From NCBI RefSeq assembly GCF_938046015.1, contig NZ_CALIXW010000008.1:1-37567 (forward strand): DNA of 37,567 nucleotides. The letters are read 5' to 3'. This DNA is from an uncultured Porphyromonas sp. (GTDB taxonomy: Bacteria; Bacteroidota; Bacteroidia; Bacteroidales; Porphyromonadaceae). Positions 1-7,840 of this stretch are shown here, piece after piece. The notes beneath the pieces were generated by a model. It had not been told where the DNA came from. It ran no database searches and was given only the letters and a program-made list of their open reading frames with translations. Every line of letters starts with the position of its first letter. Within the stretch, counting starts at the first letter, position 1. A program made the translations under genes and the position numbers.

Positions 1-336
1 GTGTGCCGCCAGCTGGGCACACTCCGCCTACCACCTTGCCTAAGTCCATTCTTCTATTCGCTGGATGTGTGCCGCCAGCTGGGCACACTCCGCCTACCAC
101 CTTGCCTAAGTCCATTCTTCTATTCGCTGGATGTGTGCCGCCAGCTGGGCACACTCCGCCTACCACCTTGCCTAAGTCCATTCTTCTCTTCGCTGGATGT
201 GTGCCGCCAGCTGTGCGCGCCCTCGTGTGCTAGGCTTGCCTAAGTTCATTCTCCCATTAGAGGGATGTACGTCGCGAGTTTAGCGCAAGTCCACTTGTCG
301 GCCTTACCTAAGCGCATTCTCCTCTTCGCAGAGGAT
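1..336. repeat. Decaying 66-bp tandem repeat
   Basis: Three near-identical 66-bp units start at 1, 67 and 133; each begins GTGTGCCGCCAGCTG and ends TTCGCTGGAT. A fourth unit (199-266) and a fifth (267-336) are recognisable by the markers TTGCCTAAG/TTACCTAAG, CATTCT and GGAT but have drifted and lengthened to 68 and 70 bp. The array begins at the window edge and may extend further left. Because 66 is a multiple of three, the repeat stays open in two frames, but those ORFs have no start context or domain and I do not call a gene. 66 is also three times the 22-bp period seen in other intergenic arrays of this window. Confidence 0.95.
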
Positions 337-1301
337 GTACGGTAAGTCTAGCACATATCAGTCGACACATGATTGCTCCCCTGCCACCAGCTTAGCGCAG
401 CCCATCTAGCAGCCCTTGTTTCAGCTCATCAGCGCAATACAAGAACCGTCGCCCAGCAGTGCTAGCACTCTTACCGCCAGCGGTGAGGCTCGCCGATGGC
501 TGTACATATTCTCTCTGTGGTTTTAGTATTAGGTCTTCCGCCTCCTAGAAGTAGTTCGTCGTATGGCGGCACCAGCGCTCCTCCCATTGAAGCACTGCCC
601 TGCTGCCACCAAGAGTATTAGGCTTGATCGTGTTAAGGGGAGGGGGCGTTTTATCGAAGGACAGAGTCTGCTTTGAGAGGGTGATACTTCTCTCTTGGGC
701 TTGCTTCGTCTATTCTTCCGAAAGCTGGGTGGCTTCTCCTGACCTAGACCCAGAGCTGCTGTTAGCTTGCTCGTCAACTTTTCATTTGCATGGCTGGGCC
801 TTTCCTTCAGAGGAGCAGTCAAGCTGTTTCCTATCTGGAGAGCGAGCTGCCTCTCTAGCCTTCGGAGGCAATGATCGTCCTACGGGTCGACTTTGCGGGC
901 TTCATTCATCGCGTATCTGGAGTAGCCAGGATTTGTTCGCCCTTATAGGCCTGTACACCTAAGGCATTGGAGGGCTTGCTTCGTTGGGGTTTACGTGATT
1001 GCTCGTTCTATTGGTCGGGGGGGAGCTGAGGGGTATCATTCACTAGGGGGAGGGATATCAGTTGGGATGCTGAGGGACGTCAGTGGAAGCGCTCAGGGAT
1101 ATCAGTCTGGAGGCTTGGAGCTATGCTTCGCTGGAGCGGTCACAAGCTCTGACCTAGCTCGGGTACTTTGACGCCTGCCCTTGCGGCTTGGGGCTGGGTA
1201 GCTACTCGTTGGATCTCGGTTATGGGGCTCCTATCAGTAGGGGAATAGGAGGAAGGGATGGGGTAAGGGAATAGCCTTATGGAAGAGTTTGCAGAGAGGA
1301 C
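337..1301. other. Gene-free region
   Basis: About 1 kb between the tandem repeat and the helicase promoter. ORFs of about 100 codons occur on both strands (624-962 plus, 529-822 minus), but they overlap each other, are rich in Ser, Arg and Cys, and match no family I know. No tRNA, hairpin terminator or transposase remnant was seen. The string ATATCAGTC at 355-363 resembles the core of the 22-bp repeats, and a clear 22-bp array lies at 1029-1116. Confidence 0.6.
1029..1116 (+). repeat. 22-bp array A (4 units)
   Basis: Four 12-bp cores start at 1029 (AGGGGTATCATT), 1051 (AGGGATATCAGT), 1073 (AGGGACGTCAGT) and 1095 (AGGGATATCAGT), exactly 22 bp apart. The 10 bp between cores vary but often contain GCTG or GCTC. 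The same core recurs at the same spacing at 32696-32774 and, reverse-complemented, at 19985-20062. The unit variants appear in the order ATATC then ACGTC, as in the other two arrays. No gene or hairpin explains it. Confidence 0.85.
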
Positions 1302-1332
1302 TTGGAGCGCTACCTTACTTTGTGTAAATTTG
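1302..1332 (+). promoter_or_regulatory. Bacteroidota-type promoter
   Basis: TTG at 1302-1304, a 20-bp spacer, then TAAATTTG at 1325-1332, which fits the Bacteroidota consensus TTG-N19-21-TAnnTTTG. It would give a leader of about 30 nt before the helicase start at 1372. Confidence 0.7.
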
Positions 1333-1371
1333 GCTGTCCTTCAGATCCTTGGAGGGATTAGGTACTAGCTA

Positions 1372-4119
1372 ATGGAGACAGGAGAGAAACCAATGCTGCT
1401 TCTCAAGGAGGAGCCGAAGACTCTAGAGATCAAAGATGTAGAGCAGATGCCTGCGGGGGGCTGGCGTATTCACTTCCTTAGGCAGGAGCGAACCTATTAC
1501 TATGGTCAGGACTCGGTACGCTGGTTGCAGGATGGGGAAGAGCTCGATCCCGAGGAGTATAGACTGGTTCGGAGAGATGGCGTCGTCCTCTACAATCTAG
1601 TAGGCTTATGGTGCTTCAAGGATGGCGAGCAGCTTTATTGGCGAGTACGCTACGAGAGCGGTAAGGAGCAGGAATATAAGGCTGACCAGTTGGAGGTCCT
1701 TGCTAATCTCTTGTCCTCCCCTAAGGTGCGCTCAATCTTTTCCTATATGAAGCGTGTAGCCGAGCACAATCGCCTTGGTGCTACGGAGGATTCGCTAGGT
1801 ATACTTGCGAAGACCTATGCACGTCTTGAGTTTGTGGATCCAGGTTCTGCTGCTGCCTGCTATCTTGATCCTTTAGCTTGTGGGGCGGCTAGCTATGCTA
1901 CTTGTCCTGACTTGATCTATCCCTTTGGGTGTAATGCGAGCCAGCGGGCTGCCATGACTCGGGCCTTTGAGCATCAGCTCAGTGTGATCCAGGGGCCTCC
2001 AGGGACAGGTAAGACGCAGACGATCCTCAATATCATAGCTAATATACTTGTCCAGGGTAAGACGGTGCTCATTGTCTCAAGCAATAACTCTGCCTTATCC
2101 AATATTGTGGAAAAGCTCGAGAAGCAAGGCCTGTCGTTCTTCCTCGCTCAGCTAGGGAGTAAGAAGGATCAGGAGGCCTTCCTAGAGAAGCAAGTCCCGC
2201 GCCCCGAGGAGCTTGCTACTTGGGGGCTGGAGCGGGGAGAGCGCCTTGACCTTGAGGAGGATCTAAAGCAGACCTTAGCGCAGCTGGAGCATGTCTATGC
2301 CCTGCAGACCGAGCTCGCAGAGCTTCGTCAAGAGCTGCAGGCTTTAGAGCTTGAGCAGCTCCACTTCGAGCAGCGTCATCCTTCAGATACGACTCCACGG
2401 CTAAGCCTTCACGTACCCGCCTCTAAGTTGCTCGAGCGTCTCCTGCGCATCCAACTTCTTGCAGAGCCCGAGCAACCGAGCCTGAGGATACGCCTACGGC
2501 TGTGGATGCAGCTCCTGTGGTGTCGCTATGTCTGGCGCCTGCCTATTGCTGTAGACCCTGAGGAGCTTGGTCAGCTGGAGCTGATACTTCAGTCGAACTA
2601 CTATCGTATGAGGCTCGAGGAACTCAAGATGCGTATCGAACACGTGGAGCAGCAGCTGGGGGACTATGACGTGATGCAGCTCAATGAGGAGCTGCGGAGC
2701 TACTCGCTGACGCTCTTCCGTGCGCATCTCGCAGCTTACTACGAGGGGGAGCGCCCGATCTTCGAGAATGGTACGGATCTATGGAAGCGAGGAAAGCTCT
2801 GCCGCAAGGAGTATCCTGTAGTCTTGAGTACCTGCTTCTCTGCACGGAATTGTCTCTTAGATCCAGACCTTTATGACTACTTGATCGTAGATGAGGCTTC
2901 TCAGGTATCTGTAGAGACGGGGACGCTTGCCCTGAGCTGTGCTCGTCGTGTGGTAGTGGTCGGCGATACCCTGCAGCTCCCGAATATCGTCACTAAGGAT
3001 GATGAGCGTATCCTGGCGGGTCTGGTCGAGGAGTATCAGGTCGCTGACTACTATGATGGTCGCAAGCATAGCCTCCTATCCTCCATCATAGCTGCGCTGC
3101 CCGAGGTCCCGCAGACGCTCCTACGGGAGCATTACCGCTGTCACCCACAGATCATCGAGTTCTGCAATCAGCGCTTCTATGGCGGGCAGCTACTCGTCAT
3201 GACGCGGGCAGGAGAAGAGGATAAGGCTCTGACGGCTGTCTATACACGACCTGGGCAGCACGCTGTGAAGCACCACAATCAGCGAGAGATCGATGTCATC
3301 CTTCAGGAGCTTCTCCCTCAGATCTCAGAGACGAAGGGAGTCGGGGTCATCACTCCTTATAGGCAGCAGGTCGCCGAGCTATCGGCGCAGAGGACGGGGA
3401 TCGAGGTCGCTACGGTACATAGCTACCAAGGGCAGGAGCGTGACATCATCATCATGAGTGTGGTGGATAATCAGATTGGGGAGTTTGTTGATAGGCCTGA
3501 GCTGCTCAATGTAGCAGTATCGCGAGCCAAGGAGCACTTCTACCTAGTGGTCAGTGGCAACGAGCAGCAGCGACGTGGCCACGTGCAGGCTCTGCTGGAC
3601 TATATTGCCTATATAGGCTGCGAGCAGCAGCAGAGTAAGATCGGATCGATCTACGATTACCTCTATGTGCAGTACACCGAGCAGCGTATCGCACTGCTTC
3701 GCCAGCTTCCTCACATCTCGTCCTATGCCTCCGAGTGCCTTACCTATGGGATGCTCACCGAGCTCCTGGCCTCTGACGTCCGCTTCGCTGGGCTTCAGGT
3801 CCTGTGTCATGTGCCCTTACGCGATTTCCTCGTTGATCTATCGCTTTGCTCGCGTCAGGAGAAGCGCTATATCTGTCATGAGCATAGCCATGTAGATTTC
3901 CTCATCTCGGAGCGCGCGACGCATCTACCCTTCCTCGCGGTAGAGGTGGACGGCTATACCTTCCATCGGAAGGAAAGCAAGCAAAGGCAGCGCGATGAGC
4001 GTAAGGACAAAATCCTCGAGCTCTATCAGCTACCTCTACTCCGCCTATCGACCAAGGGAAGCCAAGAAGCTGACCGAGTGCGAGGTGAGCTTGAGCGGCT
4101 TCTGGCTTTGGCGGACTAA
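1372..4119 (+). CDS. Superfamily 1 helicase with C-terminal nuclease-like domain
   Basis: A 915-residue AAA_11/AAA_12 (UPF1/Dna2-like) helicase, predicted to unwind nucleic acid using ATP. Visible motifs are Walker A GPPGTGKT at 208-215, Walker B VDEASQ at 506-511, GDTLQLP soon after, HYRCHP from 587, HSYQGQE at 683-689 and VAVSRAK at 714-720. A long Leu/Glu-rich, probably coiled, insertion fills about 280-470. The last 120 residues hold DFLIS followed by EVDG (858-861) and a following His, the pattern of DUF559/DUF2726 Vsr-like nuclease folds. Residues 1-150 are an unrecognised beta-rich domain. Standing alone behind its own promoter, it could act in repair or defence; the sequence does not decide. 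Codons such as GCT, TAT and GAT are commoner than in the neighbours. M8 (1393) is an alternative start. Confidence 0.9.
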   Translation: METGEKPMLLLKEEPKTLEIKDVEQMPAGGWRIHFLRQERTYYYGQDSVRWLQDGEELDPEEYRLVRRDGVVLYNLVGLWCFKDGEQLYWRVRYESGKEQEYKADQLEVLANLLSSPKVRSIFSYMKRVAEHNRLGATEDSLGILAKTYARLEFVDPGSAAACYLDPLACGAASYATCPDLIYPFGCNASQRAAMTRAFEHQLSVIQGPPGTGKTQTILNIIANILVQGKTVLIVSSNNSALSNIVEKLEKQGLSFFLAQLGSKKDQEAFLEKQVPRPEELATWGLERGERLDLEEDLKQTLAQLEHVYALQTELAELRQELQALELEQLHFEQRHPSDTTPRLSLHVPASKLLERLLRIQLLAEPEQPSLRIRLRLWMQLLWCRYVWRLPIAVDPEELGQLELILQSNYYRMRLEELKMRIEHVEQQLGDYDVMQLNEELRSYSLTLFRAHLAAYYEGERPIFENGTDLWKRGKLCRKEYPVVLSTCFSARNCLLDPDLYDYLIVDEASQVSVETGTLALSCARRVVVVGDTLQLPNIVTKDDERILAGLVEEYQVADYYDGRKHSLLSSIIAALPEVPQTLLREHYRCHPQIIEFCNQRFYGGQLLVMTRAGEEDKALTAVYTRPGQHAVKHHNQREIDVILQELLPQISETKGVGVITPYRQQVAELSAQRTGIEVATVHSYQGQERDIIIMSVVDNQIGEFVDRPELLNVAVSRAKEHFYLVVSGNEQQRRGHVQALLDYIAYIGCEQQQSKIGSIYDYLYVQYTEQRIALLRQLPHISSYASECLTYGMLTELLASDVRFAGLQVLCHVPLRDFLVDLSLCSRQEKRYICHEHSHVDFLISERATHLPFLAVEVDGYTFHRKESKQRQRDERKDKILELYQLPLLRLSTKGSQEADRVRGELERLLALAD

Positions 4120-4193
4120 TGCCTAGAGCCCGTCACTTCGAATTCTCACTCGGGGGGAAGCGGTGGCGAGGCGGGTAAGTCGAAAAGAAAATG

Positions 4194-4225
4194 AGAGCCC
4201 CCAGCGCGGTAGCGCTGGGGGCTCT
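4194..4225. terminator. Bidirectional terminator
   Basis: A perfect 14-bp stem (4194-4207 with 4212-4225) closes a GGTA loop. On the minus strand it is followed by a T-rich tract (CATTTTCTTTTC), on the plus strand by ACGTTT. It sits between two converging genes, the helicase and the NTPase-CYTH gene. Confidence 0.9.
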
Positions 4226-4255
4226 ACGTTTGGCTTTGGGCTAGCGGGGAGGCGG

Positions 4256-5323
4256 CTAGAGGCGGCGGTAGTCGGGGTCGTCGGTGATCTCGCGGACGAC
4301 TTCGATGAAGGGGGGGAACTTCACCTCTAGCTCGGGGGCACAGGAGAGCTCGAGGATCTGATGGTCGGACTTGGGGACGATGAAGTCATCGACCTCGAAG
4401 TACTGCTTGGCCCAGACAAAGTTGCGGCGCAGCTTGTGCACGACCTCCGAGGCGGGCACGGAGCTCAGGTAGGAGAGGTATTCGTCGGGCCCTATCTGAC
4501 GCTCGGTGATGATGGACTGGGTCTCGATGGGGCTCTTGCGCGTCATGAAGTAGACGTAGTTGCCACGCAGCCCACGCTTGCGGATGCGGACGCTGGAGCC
4601 GTCCTCCAGGTCGATATATGCCTGGTAGAGGTCGGTCTCGACGCCGTAGGGGATCTGTCCCGTGACGCGTACGAGGAAGCGGCGGCGCACATCGGTGAAG
4701 GTGGAGGGGTCGTCGCCCAGCGTCTCGTGGATGGCATTCAGCACGTGCTGGATCTTCTCCTGGAAGTCCACGTTGTTCTCTACGATGTGTAGCTGAGGGT
4801 GACCTGTCCAGGCCTTGAGGATGCGGGAGTCTAGGTCGCGTGCCTCGTCGATGGTCTCGTGGCGGGAAGCGTTGGTCTCTAGCGTGTAGAACTCCTCGGC
4901 GCCCTGAGCAGCCGTGACCATGTGGATGACAGCATCGTAGCGGGCATCGCGCAGCTTGATCTCCGAGAGGCTGAGTTCGTCGAGGATGGCCTGCCACATG
5001 GTGCGCTCCATATAGTTGGAGATGTCCATGGTGCCGCGGTCAGAGATGATGATGACGGGCTGCGAGGCGGCGTGGGCCAGCTCGAGGAAGGTGTCCTCCA
5101 TCTGCAGCTGGTACTTCATCACGGCCTTCTCGATATTGTAGAAGTACTGCCTGTCGGACGTGCCGAAGTTGATGGAGGCATTGCTGAAGAGGGTGGGCGT
5201 CTCGGGGAGGGCGTAGACGAGGTAGCCGAGGGCGCTGAAGTGCTCGATGATCTGAGCTAGCGCGGTCGTCTTGCCAGCGCAGGGGCCCCCAGTAAGGGCG
5301 ATGCGCGTGATGTTCTTATTCAT
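4256..5323 (-). CDS. P-loop NTPase-CYTH domain fusion protein
   Basis: A 355-residue protein with an N-terminal AAA_28-type P-loop domain (GGPCAGKT at 12-19; ISDRGTMD at 93-100, Walker B-like) and a C-terminal CYTH domain from about 210. CYTH-like features are RRRFLVRV, a YQAYI strand, SVRIRKRG and an ITERQI strand; CYTH proteins bind triphosphate groups in a basic and acidic tunnel. The same domain pair is known in bacterial proteins of unknown role and in animal TTD14. Substrate and pathway are unknown; nucleotide or polyphosphate chemistry is a reasonable inference from the two folds. It is monocistronic, with a TATCTTTG box 33 bp upstream and a shared terminator downstream. Confidence 0.85.
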   Translation of the reverse strand: MNKNITRIALTGGPCAGKTTALAQIIEHFSALGYLVYALPETPTLFSNASINFGTSDRQYFYNIEKAVMKYQLQMEDTFLELAHAASQPVIIISDRGTMDISNYMERTMWQAILDELSLSEIKLRDARYDAVIHMVTAAQGAEEFYTLETNASRHETIDEARDLDSRILKAWTGHPQLHIVENNVDFQEKIQHVLNAIHETLGDDPSTFTDVRRRFLVRVTGQIPYGVETDLYQAYIDLEDGSSVRIRKRGLRGNYVYFMTRKSPIETQSIITERQIGPDEYLSYLSSVPASEVVHKLRRNFVWAKQYFEVDDFIVPKSDHQILELSCAPELEVKFPPFIEVVREITDDPDYRRL

Positions 5324-5355
5324 CTATCGGGTGGTGTATTCTTGCTTTTACGCCG

Positions 5356-5363
5356 CAAAGATA
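5356..5363 (-). promoter_or_regulatory. -7 box of the NTPase-CYTH gene
   Basis: Read on the minus strand this is TATCTTTG, an exact TAnnTTTG match, 33 bp before the start at 5323. I did not find a TTG at the expected -33 distance. Confidence 0.55.
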
Positions 5364-5368
5364 CGGCG

Positions 5369-5434
5369 ACTTGGCGAGACCTTCAGCCTCACTTCGTGGC
5401 CTCGCTATCAGCGTGATGGCTGGGGCTCGGGGAA
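5369..5434 (+). repeat. Possible 22-bp repeat units (locus G)
   Basis: ACTTGGCGAG at 5369 and ACTTCGTGGC at 5391 are exactly 22 bp apart, and a weaker unit follows at 5413. The first resembles ACTTGGCGGG at 9903 in the large array upstream of grpE. Two to three units only, so this is the weakest member of the set. Confidence 0.4.
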
Positions 5435-5523
5435 GGGCGGCCTTTGCTGCCCGAGCGCCTGCTCTCGGACAAGGCGGGGTGCCTTCTCCCTAGGCTGGGT
5501 AGCTAAGTAGAGGGGCATGAGTA

Positions 5524-5567
5524 AGGCCGCACGGCAGCTCTCGGGGAGAATCGGTGCCGTGCGGCCT
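5524..5567 (-). terminator. Hairpin downstream of pgl
   Basis: A 13-bp perfect stem (5524-5536 with 5555-5567; GCCGCACGGC arm) with an 18-nt loop lies 20 bp beyond the pgl stop codon. The sequence after it on the minus strand is not T-rich, so termination may be partly factor-dependent. Confidence 0.6.
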
Positions 5568-5586
5568 CGCTGTGTGTGGAGGAGCA

Positions 5587-6285
5587 CTAGAGCTCGACGT
5601 CGGTGTAGACGGCGATGTCGTGGCGGTGTCGGAGGATGTAGTCGGCGGGATAAGCCTTCGCCTCGGGTGCCTTGGCCGCGATGGCGCGCAGGATGGGCGC
5701 CTTCTTCTCCCCCGTAGCGTGGAAGAGCAGCTGGCGAGCCGCTAGGATCGTGGGGCCCGTCATCGCTACGCGGGGCTGCCCCTTGGGGCTGATGCCTACG
5801 GCGTAGGGTTGCTCGGTCTTCAGTAGCTCCATCTGATGGGGGAAGATAGAGGAGGTGTGTCCGTCATCCCCGAGGCCGAGGATGATGACATCGAAGACGG
5901 GATAGTTGCCATCGAAGGGCAGCTCCGCCCCGACGAGCCAGGAGTAGTCCTTGGCCTCACGCTCGGGATCATTCTCTCCTGCGATGCGGTGCACCTGATC
6001 CTCGGGGATGGGCACGTGGTTGAGGAGGGTGGCCTTGGTCATGCCGTAGTTGCTCTCGGGGTCGGTGGGGGGCACGCAGCGCTCATCGACCCAGTAGAGG
6101 TGCACCTTGTCCCAGCGCACGGCGCTGCGTAGGGGCTCCTGCGCCAGCAGCTCGAAGAGCAGGCGGGGCGTGCTGCCGCCCGAGACGGCGATGTGGGCCC
6201 AGCCGCGCTCGGAGGGACGGACGAAGGCTTCCTTGGCTACGGCGCGGGCGACTTCCTCGGGCGTAGCATAGTGGTTGATGATCAT
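5587..6285 (-). CDS. pgl: 6-phosphogluconolactonase
   Basis: A 232-residue cytosolic enzyme that hydrolyses 6-phosphogluconolactone to 6-phosphogluconate, the second step of the oxidative pentose phosphate pathway. It belongs to the DevB/SOL family (glucosamine-6-P isomerase-like fold): SGGSTP at 35-40 binds phosphate, YWVDERCVP lies near 65-72 and GLGDDGHT at 137-144. Length is typical. The start codon overlaps the zwf stop as ATGA (6282-6285), which implies translational coupling and fixes the start. It is the last gene of the gnd-zwf-pgl operon, with a hairpin downstream. Confidence 0.95.
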   Translation of the reverse strand: MIINHYATPEEVARAVAKEAFVRPSERGWAHIAVSGGSTPRLLFELLAQEPLRSAVRWDKVHLYWVDERCVPPTDPESNYGMTKATLLNHVPIPEDQVHRIAGENDPEREAKDYSWLVGAELPFDGNYPVFDVIILGLGDDGHTSSIFPHQMELLKTEQPYAVGISPKGQPRVAMTGPTILAARQLLFHATGEKKAPILRAIAAKAPEAKAYPADYILRHRHDIAVYTDVEL

Positions 6286-7829
6286 AGTTCGCAGTAGAGC
6301 TCGGAGTTGGTGAGGTTGCGGCAGGGGTTGGTCCAGCTGTGGTCACGCTCGATGATGTCGTCGCTCTGCTTGGGCCCCCAGGTGCCTGCGGGATAGCCGT
6401 AGAGGGGGAAGTCCTCATCCTGCCAGAGGCGTAGGATGGGGTCGAAGAAGCGCCAGCTCATCTCCACCGCGTCGCTGCGGGTAAAGAGCGTGGAGTCCCC
6501 GAGCATGCAGTCCTCGAGGAGGCGCGAATAGGCATCCCCTGAGGCCAGACCCCCGAGCTGGTCGTAGGTGAAGTCCATGGAGACGCGCTTGACCTCGAAG
6601 CCTGAGCCAGGCACCTTGGCGGCGAACTTGAGGGCGATCCCCTCGTCAGGCTGGATGCGGATGATCAGCTGGTTGGGCACGGCTAGCCCGTCGCTGTCGG
6701 TGAACATCTTGTGGGGTGTGGGCTTGAAGTGGACGACGATCTCCGTGACCTTGGTCGGCATCATCTTGCCCGTGCGGATGTAGAAGGGGACGCCCTGCCA
6801 GCGCCAGTTGTCGATGTAGAGCTTCATCCCTACGAAGGTCTCGGTACGGCTGTCGGCGGGTACCTTGTCCTCCTCGCGGTAGCCTCGATGGTGCTCGCCG
6901 CGCCACTCGCTCTCGGTGTACTGGCCGCGGATCACGCGGCGGCGTACCTCGGCGTCCGTCATGGGGCGGAAGGACTGGTAGACCTTCACGACCTCGTTGC
7001 GGAAGAGGTCGGCATTGAATTGTACGGGGGGCTCCATCGCCGTCAACGCCACGAGCTGCGCCAGGTGGTTCTGCACCATGTCGCGCAGCGCGCCCGTCTG
7101 GTCGTAGAAGCCGCCGCGACTCTCGATACCCATGTTCTCTACGGCGGTGATCTCTACGCGCTCGATGTAGTTGCGGTTCCACAGCGGCTCGAAGATCCCG
7201 TTGGCGAAGCGTAGGGCCATGATGTCCTGCACCGTCTCCTTACCGAGGAAGTGGTCGATACGATAGAGCTGATGCTCCTCGAATCCACGGCGGTAGATCT
7301 CGTTGAGCTCCAGGGCGGAGGCGAGGTTGTAGCCGAAGGGCTTCTCGATGACGATACGGCGGATGGCGGGCTGGCCCGCGGCGTTGAGCTCCTCGTTGAG
7401 CCCGACGCTCATCAGGTGCTGCGGCACGACGCCGTAGAGGGAGGGCGGCGTGGAGAGATAGTAGATATAGTTCCCGGGGTTGTCGATCTCGGCATCCAGC
7501 TCCTCGAGGCGTGCCTTGAGGGCAGGGTAGTCCTCAGCATTAGCGGGGTCGATAGCCAGATAATGCACGCTGGAGAGGAACTGCTCGGCTAGCGACGCGT
7601 CGTACTCGCCCGCGGCTAGGTATTGCTGCAGGGCGCTGTCGAGGTGCGGGCGGTAGCTGGCATCGTCGTAGGCGGTACGGCCGAGCCCTAGGACGGCAAA
7701 GCGCTGGGGGAGCTTGCCCTGCTTGAAGAGCTGATAGAGCGAAGGGATGAGCTTGCGCTTGGTGAGGTCACCCGAGCCGCCGAAGATGGCGAGGACGAGA
7801 CTCTCGGGCTTGGTGTGGGCTGTCTGCAT
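6282..7829 (-). CDS. zwf: Glucose-6-phosphate dehydrogenase
   Basis: A 515-residue enzyme oxidising glucose-6-phosphate to 6-phosphogluconolactone with NADP. The Rossmann motif GGSGDLTKRKL is at 17-27, EKPFG at 162-166 and the substrate-binding/catalytic signature RIDHFLGKE at 190-198. Length and motif spacing are normal for the bacterial family. It lies 11 bp after gnd and overlaps pgl by 4 bp, so the three enzymes are very probably made from one transcript, placing all NADPH-producing steps of the pathway together. Confidence 0.97.
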   Translation of the reverse strand: MQTAHTKPESLVLAIFGGSGDLTKRKLIPSLYQLFKQGKLPQRFAVLGLGRTAYDDASYRPHLDSALQQYLAAGEYDASLAEQFLSSVHYLAIDPANAEDYPALKARLEELDAEIDNPGNYIYYLSTPPSLYGVVPQHLMSVGLNEELNAAGQPAIRRIVIEKPFGYNLASALELNEIYRRGFEEHQLYRIDHFLGKETVQDIMALRFANGIFEPLWNRNYIERVEITAVENMGIESRGGFYDQTGALRDMVQNHLAQLVALTAMEPPVQFNADLFRNEVVKVYQSFRPMTDAEVRRRVIRGQYTESEWRGEHHRGYREEDKVPADSRTETFVGMKLYIDNWRWQGVPFYIRTGKMMPTKVTEIVVHFKPTPHKMFTDSDGLAVPNQLIIRIQPDEGIALKFAAKVPGSGFEVKRVSMDFTYDQLGGLASGDAYSRLLEDCMLGDSTLFTRSDAVEMSWRFFDPILRLWQDEDFPLYGYPAGTWGPKQSDDIIERDHSWTNPCRNLTNSELYCEL

Positions 7830-7840
7830 CGTCTGCTCCT

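Noticed and set aside
1..243. ORF of 80 codons (and another of 76) through the 66-bp repeat
   Set aside because: Open only because the period is a multiple of three; begins at the window edge, no ribosome site, no known domain.
1..336. CRISPR array
   Set aside because: Units are directly adjacent copies without variable spacers and decay in sequence; no cas genes nearby.
529..962. Two overlapping ORFs of 97 and 112 codons on opposite strands
   Set aside because: Overlap each other, biased composition, no homologous motif, no promoter box in position.
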